A DNA stretch of 64,000 nucleotides from NCBI GenBank assembly GCA_024236495.1, contig JACKKJ010000002.1, positions 714,294 to 778,293 of the forward strand, in the 5' to 3' direction. Positions 27,376-36,793 of the stretch are shown piece by piece. Each line of letters begins with the position of its first letter. The first letter of the stretch is position 1. The notes below the pieces were generated by a model. That model made no database searches and was not told the DNA's origin. It saw only the letters and a program-made list of their open reading frames with translations. The DNA comes from Paracoccaceae bacterium (GTDB lineage Bacteria; Pseudomonadota; Alphaproteobacteria; Rhodobacterales; Rhodobacteraceae). A program made the translations under genes and the position numbers.

Positions 27376-29631
27376 ATGAACCCGATCCCCTCAAAAGCCG
27401 AAATTCTTGCCTGGATCGCCGATCACCCCGGGGCGGCGGCCAAGCGTGACATCGCCAAGGCCTTTGGCATCAAGGGCGCGGCGCGGATCGAACTGAAGCG
27501 CATCCTCAAGGAACTTGAGGAGGACGGCGCAATCGAACGCCGCCGCCGCAGTTTCCGCGACCCGACCAAATTGCCGCCCGTCGCGATGCTGACCGTTCTT
27601 GCACCCGACCGCGACGGCGACGTCTTTGCCCGGCCCGTCGAATGGCAGGGCGAAGATCCCGCCCCCCGCGTCCTTTTCATCGCGAAGAAGGGTGATGCCG
27701 CCGTCGGCGAAGGCGACCGGATCCTGGCGAAGATCACCGAGGTGGCGGGCGAGGATCACGGCTACGAGGCGCGGCTAATCCGCAAGCTCGGCACCAATCC
27801 GCACCGGATCCTCGGCATCTTTCGCAAGGGGGCCGAGGGCGGGCGCATCGTGCCCATCGACAAGGGCGCGGACCTTGAATGGATGGTCGCCGCCGGCGCC
27901 ACGCTTGATGCCCGGGACGGCGAACTGGTCGAGGCAGAGCAATCGGGCCCCAAGGTCCGCATGGGCCTGCCCCGCGCGCGGATCGTGGACCGGCTGGGCG
28001 ACCCGACCGCGCCGCGGGCCGTATCGCTGATCGCGATCCACCAGCACGGCATCCCCGACGATTTCCCCGATGACGCCATCGCCGAGGCTGACGGCGCCAA
28101 GCCTGCGCCGCTGGGCGACCGGGAAGACCTTTGTCATCTGCCCTTCGTGACGATTGATCCGGCCGATGCGCGCGATCACGACGACGCCTGTCTTGCCCAT
28201 GCGGACGATGATCCGAAGAACGAAGGCGGCCACATCGTCTGGGTCGCCATCGCCGACGTCGCCCACTATGTCACCCCGCAGTCCGCCCTGGACAGGGAAG
28301 CGCGGCGGCGTGGCAATTCCACGTATTTCCCCGACCGCGTCGTGCCAATGCTGCCCGAACGGCTGTCGGGCGACCTGTGTTCGCTGCACGAGGGTGTCGT
28401 GCGCCCGGTCCTCGCGGTCTGGATGAAACTGGACGCCAAGGGCCGCAAGGTCAGCCACCGCTTCACGCGCGCGATGATCAGGTCGGTCGCCAGCCTGAAC
28501 TACACCGAGGTCCAGGCGGCGCAGGACGGCCAGCCGAACGATCGCTGCGCGCCGCTGATGGAACCAGTGATCGCCCCCCTTTACGCTGCCTACGAGGCGA
28601 CAAAGACCGCGCGCGCGATGCGTCAGCCGCTTGACCTCGACCTGCCGGAACGCCGGATCGAGATCGGCGAGGACGGCCATGTGAAGTCGGTGGCCTTCCG
28701 CGACCGCTTCGACGCGCACCGGCTGATCGAGGAGTTCATGATCCTCGCCAATGTCGCCGCCGCCGAGGAACTGATCCGACTGCGCCGCCCGCTCCTGTTC
28801 CGCGTGCACGAGGAACCGAGCCCCGAGAAACTGGACGCCCTGCGCGAGGTGGCAGAGGCGTCGGGTTTCACGCTCGCCAAGGGGCAGGTGCTGAAGACCA
28901 GCCATCTTAACCGGCTTCTGGCGCAGGCCGAGGGGACTGAGTTCGACGAGCTTCTGAACATCTCCACGCTGCGGTCGATGACCCAGGCCTATTACCACCC
29001 CGAGAATTTCGGCCATTTCGGGCTGGCGCTGAAATCCTACGCGCATTTCACCTCGCCCATCCGTCGCTATTCCGACCTGATCGTGCACCGCGCGTTGATC
29101 CTTGGCCACGGCTGGGGCAAGGACGGCCTGTCGCCCGCCGACATCGAGACGCTGGAAGAGACGGCAACCCATATCTCGGAGACCGAGCGGCGTTCGATGG
29201 CAGCCGAACGCGACACGACCGACCGCTACCTTGCCGCCTATCTGGCCGACCGGGTCGGCAACGAATTCGCCGGGCGCATCAGCGGTGTCACGCGTTTCGG
29301 GTGCTTCGTGCGGCTGGACGAAACCGGGGCCGACGGGCTTATCCCGATCCGCACCATCGGAAGGGAATTCTTCCACTACGATGCCAATGCGCAAACGCTC
29401 ACCGGCGCTGACAGCGGCCTTGTCATCGGCATCGGTCAGCGCGTCACCGTGCGCCTGGCCGAAGCGGTGCCCGTGACCGGCGGGCTGATGCTGGAACTCC
29501 TTGAGATCGAGGGGCAGGGCCGGCCCGGCGGCGCCCAAGCCAAGCGTGGCAAGCGGGTGATGCGCCGCCCTGGCGCAGCAAAGGCGAAGGCCGGCAAGCT
29601 GAAGCGGAAGGTCGAAAGACGCCGCCGCTGA
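27376..29631 (+). CDS. rnr: ribonuclease R
   Basis: This 751-residue exoribonuclease has, in order, an N-terminal helical/winged region, cold-shock domains, the RNB catalytic domain with the aspartate cluster (DPADARDHDDACLAHADD), and a C-terminal S1 domain (FAGRISGVTRFGCFVRL). A basic tail ends the protein (many K/R from about residue 720). It degrades structured RNA 3' to 5'. It starts 53 bp after dapE. Confidence 0.96.
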   Translation: MNPIPSKAEILAWIADHPGAAAKRDIAKAFGIKGAARIELKRILKELEEDGAIERRRRSFRDPTKLPPVAMLTVLAPDRDGDVFARPVEWQGEDPAPRVLFIAKKGDAAVGEGDRILAKITEVAGEDHGYEARLIRKLGTNPHRILGIFRKGAEGGRIVPIDKGADLEWMVAAGATLDARDGELVEAEQSGPKVRMGLPRARIVDRLGDPTAPRAVSLIAIHQHGIPDDFPDDAIAEADGAKPAPLGDREDLCHLPFVTIDPADARDHDDACLAHADDDPKNEGGHIVWVAIADVAHYVTPQSALDREARRRGNSTYFPDRVVPMLPERLSGDLCSLHEGVVRPVLAVWMKLDAKGRKVSHRFTRAMIRSVASLNYTEVQAAQDGQPNDRCAPLMEPVIAPLYAAYEATKTARAMRQPLDLDLPERRIEIGEDGHVKSVAFRDRFDAHRLIEEFMILANVAAAEELIRLRRPLLFRVHEEPSPEKLDALREVAEASGFTLAKGQVLKTSHLNRLLAQAEGTEFDELLNISTLRSMTQAYYHPENFGHFGLALKSYAHFTSPIRRYSDLIVHRALILGHGWGKDGLSPADIETLEETATHISETERRSMAAERDTTDRYLAAYLADRVGNEFAGRISGVTRFGCFVRLDETGADGLIPIRTIGREFFHYDANAQTLTGADSGLVIGIGQRVTVRLAEAVPVTGGLMLELLEIEGQGRPGGAQAKRGKRVMRRPGAAKAKAGKLKRKVERRRR

Positions 29632-29722
29632 ACCGGCAAGGGACCGCCACCGCCGATCCCGGCCCTTCCCCAGTCACAGGAATGACGCTACGCTTGTGCA
29701 AAACGAACAAGCGAGCGGTTTC

Positions 29723-30973
29723 ATGAGATCTGCGGCCTTAGGCGTGGCGCTATTCCTTTGTGCGATCGGCAGTAGCGCCGTTGCCGCAGATGCCGGCGCG
29801 GCTGCGAAAGGGGGCATATTGGGCGGTCCTGAAGAATTGGTTCCGGCCTCGGCCAACCTGGGGTTCGACCGCTGGATTTCCGGCTTCCGTGCCCGCGCAC
29901 AGGCGCAGGGGATCAGCGATGCCACCCTAGACCGGGCGTTTCGCGGTATCACCTACAACACCTATGTGATCCAGAAGGATCGCAACCAGGCTGAATTCAC
30001 CAAGGCGATCTGGGACTACCTGGACAGCGCGGTATCCGACACCCGTGTCGCCAACGGAATCAAGGCGCTGAAGAAGCACCGGAAACTTCTGGACCGCATC
30101 GAAAAGGCCTATGGCGTCGAAAAGGAGGTCGTGGTGGCTGTCTGGGGGCTGGAAAGCGCCTATGGCGAGGTGCGCGGCGACATCCCCCTGATCGAGGCGC
30201 TGGCGACGCTTGCCTACGACGGGCGCCGCGGCCGCTTCTTCGAAGGGCAGCTGATCGCCGCGCTGAAGATCCTGCAAACGGGCGATGTGGACGTGCGCCA
30301 CATGACCGGAAGCTGGGCGGGCGCGATGGGCCATACCCAGTTCATTCCCACGTCCTACCTTTCCTTCGCGGTCGATTTCACCGGTGATGGCAAGCGCGAC
30401 ATCTGGTCGGACAACCCCGCCGATGCGCTGGCCTCGACCGCCGCCTATCTCGCGCGGTCGGGCTGGAAGAAGGGGCAGCCCTGGGGCATCGAGGTACGTC
30501 TGCCGGCGGGGTTCGATTATGGCCTGACCGGCGAAAAGGTGACGAAATCCGCCGCCGACTGGGCCGCGCTTGGCGTTCGCGACACCGCCGGGCGCAAGAT
30601 CGGCGATCATGGCCCGGCCTCGGTCCTGATGCCGGCGGGCGCGCGCGGCGCGGCTTTCATGATCTTCAGGAACTTCCACGTCATCGAACGCTACAACGCC
30701 GCCGATGCCTATGTGATCGCCGTTGGCCACCTGTCCGACCGGATCAAGGGCGGCGCGCCGATCCAGGCAAGCTGGCCGCGCGAGGACCGGGCGCTGGTCT
30801 TCGCCGAACGCGTGGAACTGCAGGAACGGCTGACCAGGGCCGGGTTCGACACCGGCGGCGCGGACGGCAAGATCGGACCCAACACGATCGCCGCAGTGCG
30901 GGCCTTCCAGCGGTCCATCGGGATGGTTCCCGACGGCTACGCGAGCCTTGATATCCTGCGGCGGCTTCGCTGA
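29723..30973 (+). CDS. lytic murein transglycosylase, MltB type, with peptidoglycan-binding domain
   Basis: The ATG at 29723 starts a signal peptide (MRSAALGVALFLCAIGSSAV, cleaved near AADA) and gives 416 residues; a GTG at 29696 would add nine residues. The catalytic domain has the glutamate in VWGLESAYGEVRGD and the GAMGHTQFIPTSYL motif of MltB-type enzymes. A C-terminal PG_binding_1 domain (about the last 60 residues, GGADGKIGPNTIAAVRAFQ) follows. It cleaves murein glycan strands in the periplasm. No lipobox is seen, so it is probably soluble. Confidence 0.92.
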   Translation: MRSAALGVALFLCAIGSSAVAADAGAAAKGGILGGPEELVPASANLGFDRWISGFRARAQAQGISDATLDRAFRGITYNTYVIQKDRNQAEFTKAIWDYLDSAVSDTRVANGIKALKKHRKLLDRIEKAYGVEKEVVVAVWGLESAYGEVRGDIPLIEALATLAYDGRRGRFFEGQLIAALKILQTGDVDVRHMTGSWAGAMGHTQFIPTSYLSFAVDFTGDGKRDIWSDNPADALASTAAYLARSGWKKGQPWGIEVRLPAGFDYGLTGEKVTKSAADWAALGVRDTAGRKIGDHGPASVLMPAGARGAAFMIFRNFHVIERYNAADAYVIAVGHLSDRIKGGAPIQASWPREDRALVFAERVELQERLTRAGFDTGGADGKIGPNTIAAVRAFQRSIGMVPDGYASLDILRRLR

Positions 30974-31042
30974 CGCACCCCCTTGGCCTTTGGCCGCCTT
31001 GCGCTCATATAGGGGGTGACACGCAAATCACGGGGGGCAGTC

Positions 31043-31948
31043 ATGCTCGAATTCGGCCAGACACCGGCTGCGGCACCGGCGGATCTGATCCGCGACACCA
31101 ACGAAGCCAGCTTCATGAAGGACGTGATCGAGGCCAGCAAGGATGTGCCTGTCATCGTCGATTTCTGGGCGCCCTGGTGTGGCCCCTGCAAGACGCTTGG
31201 CCCGGCGCTGGAAGCGGCGGTCACCGCCGCGCGCGGCAAGGTCCGGATGGTCAAGGTCAATGTCGATGAAAACCAGATGATCGCCGGCCAGATGCGGGTC
31301 CAGTCGATCCCGACCGTCTACGCCTTCTGGCAGGGCCGCCCGGTTGACGGCTTCCAGGGCGCGATCCAGGGGTCCGAGATCAAGGCGTTTGTCGACAAGC
31401 TTGCCGGCCTTGCCGGCGACGGCGGCCTTGGCGAGGCGATAGAGGCCGCCGAGGCGATGCTGGCCGAGGGCGACGCGGTCGGCGCGGCCGAAACCTTTGC
31501 CGCCATCCTTGGCGAAGAGCCGGAGAATGCGGCGGCCTATGGCGGGCTGGTGCGGGCGCATCTTGCGCTGGGCAACACCGCACAGGCCGAGGGACTTCTG
31601 GCCTCTGCCCCCGCCGCGATCGCCCACGCCCCGGAGGTGGAGGCCGTGCGTGCGCAGATCGATCTTGCGCGGCAGGCCGCAAGTGCCGGCCCGGTGACGG
31701 ATCTTCTCAATCAGGTTCTGGCGCATCCCGACGACCATCAGGCGCGTTTCGACCTTGCGCTTGCCTTGCATGCGTCGGGCAAGGTGGAAGGTGCGGTCGA
31801 GGAACTGCTTGAGCTTTTCCGCCGTGACCGCGACTGGAACGAAGGGGCCGCAAAGGCGCAGCTGTTCAAGATCTTCGACGCGCTCAAGCCCAACGATCCG
31901 ATCGTCCAGAAAGGGCGGCGCAAGCTGTCGTCGCTGATCTTCGCCTGA
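31043..31948 (+). CDS. thioredoxin-TPR protein, CnoX/YbbN-like
   Basis: This 301-residue protein has an N-terminal thioredoxin domain with an intact WCGPC active site (VIVDFWAPWCGPCKTLGPAL) and a C-terminal TPR-like helical region (from about 135: MLAEGDAVGAAETFAAILGE). The layout is that of CnoX/YbbN, a chaperone that hands clients to GroEL and protects them from overoxidation. E. coli CnoX lacks the CGPC motif, whereas alphaproteobacterial ones usually keep it. The following LON-domain gene starts 25 bp later, so they probably share a transcript. Confidence 0.88.
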   Translation: MLEFGQTPAAAPADLIRDTNEASFMKDVIEASKDVPVIVDFWAPWCGPCKTLGPALEAAVTAARGKVRMVKVNVDENQMIAGQMRVQSIPTVYAFWQGRPVDGFQGAIQGSEIKAFVDKLAGLAGDGGLGEAIEAAEAMLAEGDAVGAAETFAAILGEEPENAAAYGGLVRAHLALGNTAQAEGLLASAPAAIAHAPEVEAVRAQIDLARQAASAGPVTDLLNQVLAHPDDHQARFDLALALHASGKVEGAVEELLELFRRDRDWNEGAAKAQLFKIFDALKPNDPIVQKGRRKLSSLIFA

Positions 31949-31973
31949 ACCGCCACTAGGGAACCGCGGACCG

Positions 31974-32612
31974 ATGCCCACGCTTGCGGACCTGCCTCGG
32001 ACGATCCCGATCTTTCCGCTGCCCGGCGCGCTTCTTCTGCCGCGCGCCCGGCTTCCCCTGCACATCTTCGAACCGCGCTATCTTGCGATGCTTGAAGACG
32101 CGCTGAAGACCCGCGAACGGCTGATCGGGATGATCCAGCCGCGCCCCCTGCCGGGCGGTGGCGAGGCGCTTTCGGCCATCGGATGCGCGGGACGCGTCAC
32201 CGCCTTTCAGGAAACCGAGGACGGGCGCTACATGATCACCCTGACCGGCGTGTCGCGTTTCCGCCTGGTGTCGGAGCTTGGCGGCTTCATGCCCTATCGC
32301 CGGGCCGAGGTCGACTGGTCGCCCTTCGACCGCGACCGCGGCCCGGCCGAGGGGGATCCGGGCTTCGACCGAGAGACCTTTCTGGCGCTCCTGTCGCGCT
32401 ACTTCTCCGCCGAAGGGCTTTCGACCGACTGGAGCAGCCTGAAGGAGGCCGACGACGAGATGCTGATCAACGCGCTGTCGATCCTTTGCCCCTTCGAGCC
32501 CGAGGACAAGCAGGCGCTTCTGGAGGCGCCGACATTGCAGACCCGGCGCGAAACGCTGGTGACATTGATGGAATACGCCCTGCGGGGCGGCGGAGAGGAA
32601 CGCATGCAATGA
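31974..32612 (+). CDS. LON N-terminal-domain (peptidase substrate-binding) protein
   Basis: This 212-residue protein consists of a LON substrate-binding domain only: PIFPLPGALLLPRARLPLHI, then FEPRYLAMLEDAL and IGCAGRVTAFQETEDGRYMI. It has no AAA+ or protease part. Such stand-alone proteins are common in alphaproteobacteria and presumed to bind damaged or regulated proteins. It lies between the CnoX-like gene and the Trm112 gene, which overlaps its end by 4 bp. Confidence 0.9.
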   Translation: MPTLADLPRTIPIFPLPGALLLPRARLPLHIFEPRYLAMLEDALKTRERLIGMIQPRPLPGGGEALSAIGCAGRVTAFQETEDGRYMITLTGVSRFRLVSELGGFMPYRRAEVDWSPFDRDRGPAEGDPGFDRETFLALLSRYFSAEGLSTDWSSLKEADDEMLINALSILCPFEPEDKQALLEAPTLQTRRETLVTLMEYALRGGGEERMQ

Positions 32613-32791
32613 CCGATGAAATCCGCATGGACCGCCGCATGCTCGAGGCGCTGGTCTGCCCGCTGACCCAGACCACGCTCAGCTATGACGCCGAGGCACA
32701 GGAGCTGATTTCCCGCGCCGCGCGGCTTGCATTCCCGATCCGCGGTGGCATCCCGATCATGCTGGTGGACGAGGCGCGCGAACTGGACTGA
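32609..32791 (+). CDS. Trm112-family small protein
   Basis: This 60-residue protein matches the Trm112/YcaR family: RRMLEALVCPLTQTTLSYDA and the closing FPIRGGIPIMLVDEARELD. Bacterial members are small, often zinc-ribbon-like, and may activate methyltransferases. Only one cysteine (in LVCPL) remains, so zinc binding is unlikely. It is translationally coupled to the LON-domain gene by a 4-bp overlap. Confidence 0.9.
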   Translation: MTDEIRMDRRMLEALVCPLTQTTLSYDAEAQELISRAARLAFPIRGGIPIMLVDEARELD

Positions 32792-32827
32792 CAGGCGACG
32801 CTTGCCCTTATGTCCGCCGGCGCCGGT

Positions 32828-34054
32828 TCAAAGCGGAAGACCCTGCAAGAGCTTCGGGGGGTCTCCGGCAAGACCGGCGGCCTGGCGGATGAAGGCGCGG
32901 CGCAGCGCCGGCACCGCGTTGACGGCACCCATGCCAAGGTCGCGCGCCGCGCGAAGGAGGGCGTTGTCGTTTGAGAACAGCTTGTTGACCGTATCCATCC
33001 CAAGTGCGAGCGACGTCGAATCGAACCGCCGCCAGCTTTCGTAGCGTTCCAGCACATCCTCGGCGCCGATATCCTCGCCGCGCCGTTTCGCGCCGACCAG
33101 CACTTCGGCCAGCGCGGCCACGTCGCGGAAGCCCAGGTTCAGGCCCTGACCCGCGATCGGGTGAACGCCATGTGCGGCATCCCCGACCAGCGCGACGCGC
33201 GGCGCGGCGTAGCGGTCCGCCAGGGTCAGGTTCAACGGATAGGTAAAGCGCGCGCCGGCAAGGCGGATGGCACCCAGGTAGTCGCCGAAGCGACGGCGCA
33301 GCACAGCCATGAAGGCCTCGTCGTCAAGCGCGGCGATGGTCCTTGCGTTCTCCTCGGTCTCGCTCCAGACGATGGAGGATCGGTTCCCGGGCAAGGGCAG
33401 GATCGCCAGCGGCCCGGTGGGCATGAAGTACTGTTGCGCGATGCCGTGATGGGGCAGGTCGTGTTCGACCGCGCAGACCAGGGCGGTCTGCCCATAGCTC
33501 CATCCCTGCCGCGCGATCCCGGCGCGCCGGGCAGTGCCCGACTGCCGTCCGTCGCAGCCCGCGATCATCCGGGCCCGCAGGCGCCGCCCGCCGGAAAGCG
33601 TGACGCTGACGCCGCCTGCATCCACCTCCTGCGCGGTGACAGTCTGCGCGGGGATATGGGTGATGCCCGCGGTTTCGCCCAGCGCCGCAAGGAAAGCGGC
33701 GTAAAGGTGCCGGTCCTCCAGCATGAAGCCCATCGGGCCTTCCTCGATCTCGGCGCTGTCGAAATGCAGGAAGAACGGCGCGGCCCCTTCGCCCGCCCGT
33801 CCATCGCTTGCCTTGATTTCCCGGATCGGCTGAACGCGATCCGATACCCTGTCCCAGACCCCGATCGCGGCCAGCAGGCGCTTGGACGCGATCGCCAGCG
33901 CATAGGCGCGCCCGTCAAAGGTAGCGTCCGCCCGCGCGCGGGCGGGCTGCGCGTCGACGATGATGACCGAAAGGCCGGCGCGCGCCAGCGCCAGCGCCAA
34001 GGCCGGGCCGTTCAGCCCGCCGCCCACCACGATCACGTCCGCATCGATCCTCAT
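32828..34054 (-). CDS. UbiH/UbiF/Coq6-family FAD monooxygenase
   Basis: The start at 34054 (MRIDADVIVVGGGLNG) gives 408 residues. It has an N-terminal FAD-binding GGGLNGPALALALARAG, the DG motif around AGCDGRQSGTARR, and the GDAAHGVHPIAGQGLNLGF motif diagnostic of ubiquinone hydroxylases. It hydroxylates the ubiquinone ring; which position (UbiH, UbiF or UbiL type) cannot be told from sequence alone. It is convergent with the Trm112 gene and divergent from the amidase. Confidence 0.9.
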   Translation of the reverse strand: MRIDADVIVVGGGLNGPALALALARAGLSVIIVDAQPARARADATFDGRAYALAIASKRLLAAIGVWDRVSDRVQPIREIKASDGRAGEGAAPFFLHFDSAEIEEGPMGFMLEDRHLYAAFLAALGETAGITHIPAQTVTAQEVDAGGVSVTLSGGRRLRARMIAGCDGRQSGTARRAGIARQGWSYGQTALVCAVEHDLPHHGIAQQYFMPTGPLAILPLPGNRSSIVWSETEENARTIAALDDEAFMAVLRRRFGDYLGAIRLAGARFTYPLNLTLADRYAAPRVALVGDAAHGVHPIAGQGLNLGFRDVAALAEVLVGAKRRGEDIGAEDVLERYESWRRFDSTSLALGMDTVNKLFSNDNALLRAARDLGMGAVNAVPALRRAFIRQAAGLAGDPPKLLQGLPL

Positions 34055-34137
34055 GGCGCCAAGTATCCCGCGCGGGGCGGGATTGTCCATGCGCCGCCTT
34101 GCCGCTACCGTTCGGCGCGACGGCGATGGAGGACAGG

Positions 34138-35466
34138 ATGCACGACTGGCGAAAGATGACGGCGGGGGATCTGGGGCGTGCGATCGGTGCGGGCAGGATC
34201 GACCCGCTTGAGCTGACAGCCTGCTTCCTGGACGCGATCCGCGCAGAAGATCCCGACCACAGGATCTATGCGCGCGCGACCGAGGCACGCGCCCTGGCCG
34301 AGGCCGAGGCGGCCAGCGCAAGGGCCCGCGCCGGCCACAGGCTGTCGCAACTCGACGGGGTGCCGATGTCCTGGAAGGATCTCTTCGATACGGCCGGCAC
34401 CGTGACCGAGGCCGGGTCGCATCTGCTGGCCGGCCGGGTGCCCGCGGCGGATGCCGAGGTGCTGCGCAAGGCGACGCTGCAGGGCCTGGTCTGCCTGGGC
34501 AAGACCCACATGACCGAACTTGCCTTTTCGGGCCTTGGGGTAAACCCGATGACCGCCACGCCGCCGAACGTCAACGATCCCGCGCTGGCGCCGGGCGGGT
34601 CGTCTTCGGGTGCCGCCGCCTCGGTCGCCTTCGGTCTTGCCGCGGCCGGGATCGGGTCGGATACCGGCGGGTCGGTCCGCATTCCCGCCGCCTGGAACGA
34701 TCTTGTCGGCCTCAAGACCACCAGCGGCCGACTGCCGCTGACCGGGGTCGTGCCGCTGTGCGAAAGCTTCGACACCGTCGGCCCCCTGACCCGCAATGTC
34801 GAGGATGCCGCGCTGCTTCTGGCGGCGATGGAAGGATCGGCGGCGCCCGACCTGCGCGGGGCGACCCTGGCGGGCACCCGCCTTCTGGTGATGGAAACCG
34901 TTGCGCTGGCCGACTGCCGCGAGGCGCCGCTGGCCGCCTTCGAAAACGCCGTCGCCCGGTTGCAGGCCGCCGGAGCGCGCATCGAACGCGGCACCGCGCC
35001 CGAACTTGCCGAGGCGCAGGGACTTTCCGGCGTCCTGTTCACGACCGAAGCCTACGGCACCTGGGCCGACCGGATCGAGTCGGAGCCCGAAAAGATGTAT
35101 GCGCCGGTCCGCGAACGCTTCCGCCTTGGCAACCGCTTTACCGGGGCGGAATACGTCGCCGCCTGGCGGCGCCTGCGTGAGCTGCGCGCCCTTTGGCATG
35201 CGCGAACGGCGGGCTTCGATGCCGTCCTTGTGCCGACCTCGCCGATCCTGCCGCCGGATGTCGCGCGGCTTCTGGCGGACGAGGACTATTTCACGACCGA
35301 GAACCTTCTTGCCCTGCGCAACACCCGGATCGGCAACCTGATGGGGCTTTGCGGGCTGACCCTTCCGACCGGCATCCCGTCTTGCGGTATCACGCTGCTG
35401 GCGGCCCCGATGGCCGAAGAACGCCTGCTGCGTCTTGGCGCGGCGGCAGAGGCCGCGCTGGCCTGA
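34138..35466 (+). CDS. amidase-signature enzyme
   Basis: With the ATG at 34138 (GGAGGA 4 nt upstream) the protein is 442 residues. The Ser-cisSer-Lys triad is visible: K80 in MSWKDLFDTAG, the GGSSSGAAA serines at 155-157, and S179 in SDTGGSVRIPA. The family hydrolyses amides and includes GatA; no gatB or gatC is nearby and the protein is short for GatA, so a free-standing amidase is more likely. In-frame ATGs at 34099 and 34126 are alternatives. Confidence 0.9.
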   Translation: MHDWRKMTAGDLGRAIGAGRIDPLELTACFLDAIRAEDPDHRIYARATEARALAEAEAASARARAGHRLSQLDGVPMSWKDLFDTAGTVTEAGSHLLAGRVPAADAEVLRKATLQGLVCLGKTHMTELAFSGLGVNPMTATPPNVNDPALAPGGSSSGAAASVAFGLAAAGIGSDTGGSVRIPAAWNDLVGLKTTSGRLPLTGVVPLCESFDTVGPLTRNVEDAALLLAAMEGSAAPDLRGATLAGTRLLVMETVALADCREAPLAAFENAVARLQAAGARIERGTAPELAEAQGLSGVLFTTEAYGTWADRIESEPEKMYAPVRERFRLGNRFTGAEYVAAWRRLRELRALWHARTAGFDAVLVPTSPILPPDVARLLADEDYFTTENLLALRNTRIGNLMGLCGLTLPTGIPSCGITLLAAPMAEERLLRLGAAAEAALA

Positions 35467-35602
35467 TTTCCGCCCGGGGCCGAAAAGACACAGGCGTCCG
35501 CAACTACCGGGCGGAATCCATTGGTTTTTCTGGACCGGGCGGTCCCGTTTGGCTAGACTTCCGGCAAAACGGGGCGAAATGACCCCGGCAGTTGAGGCAT
35601 GA

Positions 35603-36781
35603 ATGGCATTTCCGGAGCGGTTCTCGAACCTGCCTGATTACGCGTTTCCGCGCCTGCGGAAGCTTCTCGACGTCCACCCGGCGGGTGGCGAGCCCGTTGC
35701 CATGACCATCGGCGAACCCCGCCACCCGATGCCCGCATTCGTGGGCGAGGTTCTGGCCGCGAACCTATCGGGCTTTGCGCTTTATCCGCCGAACGAGGGC
35801 ACGCCCGAACTTCTGGCGGCGATCTCCGGCTGGATCGCGCGGCGCTACGGCGCCACCCTCGGGCCCGACAGGATCATGCCGCTGAACGGAACGCGAGAGG
35901 GGCTGTTTGACGCCTGCATGGCGCTTTGTCCCGAAACCAAGGGGGGCAAGCGGCCGGTCGTCCTGATGCCAAACCCCTTCTACCAGGTCTATGCGGCGGC
36001 GGCGCTTAGCGTGGGGGCTGAACCGGTCTATGTGCCGGCAACCGCCGCGACCGGCTTCCTGCCCGACTATGCGGGCCTTGCGCCCGATCTGCTTGACCGG
36101 GTGGCGGTCGCCTACCTTTGTTCCCCCGCGAACCCGCAGGGCGCCATCGCGTCGCGCGACTATCTGGCGGACCTTCTGTCGCTGGCGGAACGTCACGGGT
36201 TCGTGCTTCTCGCCGACGAATGCTATTCCGAGATCTGGCGCGATGCCCCGCCCCCGGGCGCGCTGCAGGTGGCGGCGGAAACCGGCGCAGACCCCGAACG
36301 TGTCGCGGTTTTCCACTCGTTGTCCAAGCGGTCGAACCTGCCCGGCCTCCGGTCCGGCTTTGTCGCGGGCGGCCCGCAGTCGATCGCGCGGTTCCGGCAG
36401 CTTCGCAACTACGGCGGCGCCCCCCTGCCCCTGCCGATTCAGCGCGTGTCCGAACGCGTCTGGTCCGACGAGGCGCATGTGGATGAGAACCGCGCGCTAT
36501 ACCACGAGAAATTCCGCATCGCCGATCAGGTGTTTTCGGGCCTTCAGGGCTACCGGACACCCGAAGGCGGCTTCTTCCTCTGGCTCCCGGTCGAGGACGG
36601 GGAAGCGGCGGCGCTGAAGCTTTGGCGTGAAACCGGCGTGCGGGTGCTGCCCGGCGCCTATCTTGCGCGCGATGTCGGGGGCGACAATCCGGGCAAGGGC
36701 TACATCCGTGTCGCGATGGTGGCCCCTAGGGAAGAAATGCAGCGCGGGCTCATCAGCCTCCGCGACTGCCTTTACGGTTGA
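35603..36781 (+). CDS. class I/II PLP aminotransferase, DapC-like
   Basis: This 392-residue fold-type I aminotransferase has YLCSPANPQGAIASRDYL, then LLADECYSEIW, and the PLP lysine in HSLSKRSNLPGLRSGF near residue 241. These are the features of the succinyldiaminopimelate aminotransferase (DapC) group, which fits the lysine pathway enzyme dapE elsewhere in the window, though the specific role is inferred. The 136-bp leader (35467-35602) holds a probable promoter but no gene. ftsK starts 12 bp downstream. Confidence 0.82.
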   Translation: MAFPERFSNLPDYAFPRLRKLLDVHPAGGEPVAMTIGEPRHPMPAFVGEVLAANLSGFALYPPNEGTPELLAAISGWIARRYGATLGPDRIMPLNGTREGLFDACMALCPETKGGKRPVVLMPNPFYQVYAAAALSVGAEPVYVPATAATGFLPDYAGLAPDLLDRVAVAYLCSPANPQGAIASRDYLADLLSLAERHGFVLLADECYSEIWRDAPPPGALQVAAETGADPERVAVFHSLSKRSNLPGLRSGFVAGGPQSIARFRQLRNYGGAPLPLPIQRVSERVWSDEAHVDENRALYHEKFRIADQVFSGLQGYRTPEGGFFLWLPVEDGEAAALKLWRETGVRVLPGAYLARDVGGDNPGKGYIRVAMVAPREEMQRGLISLRDCLYG

Positions 36782-36793
36782 GGACGGGTAAAG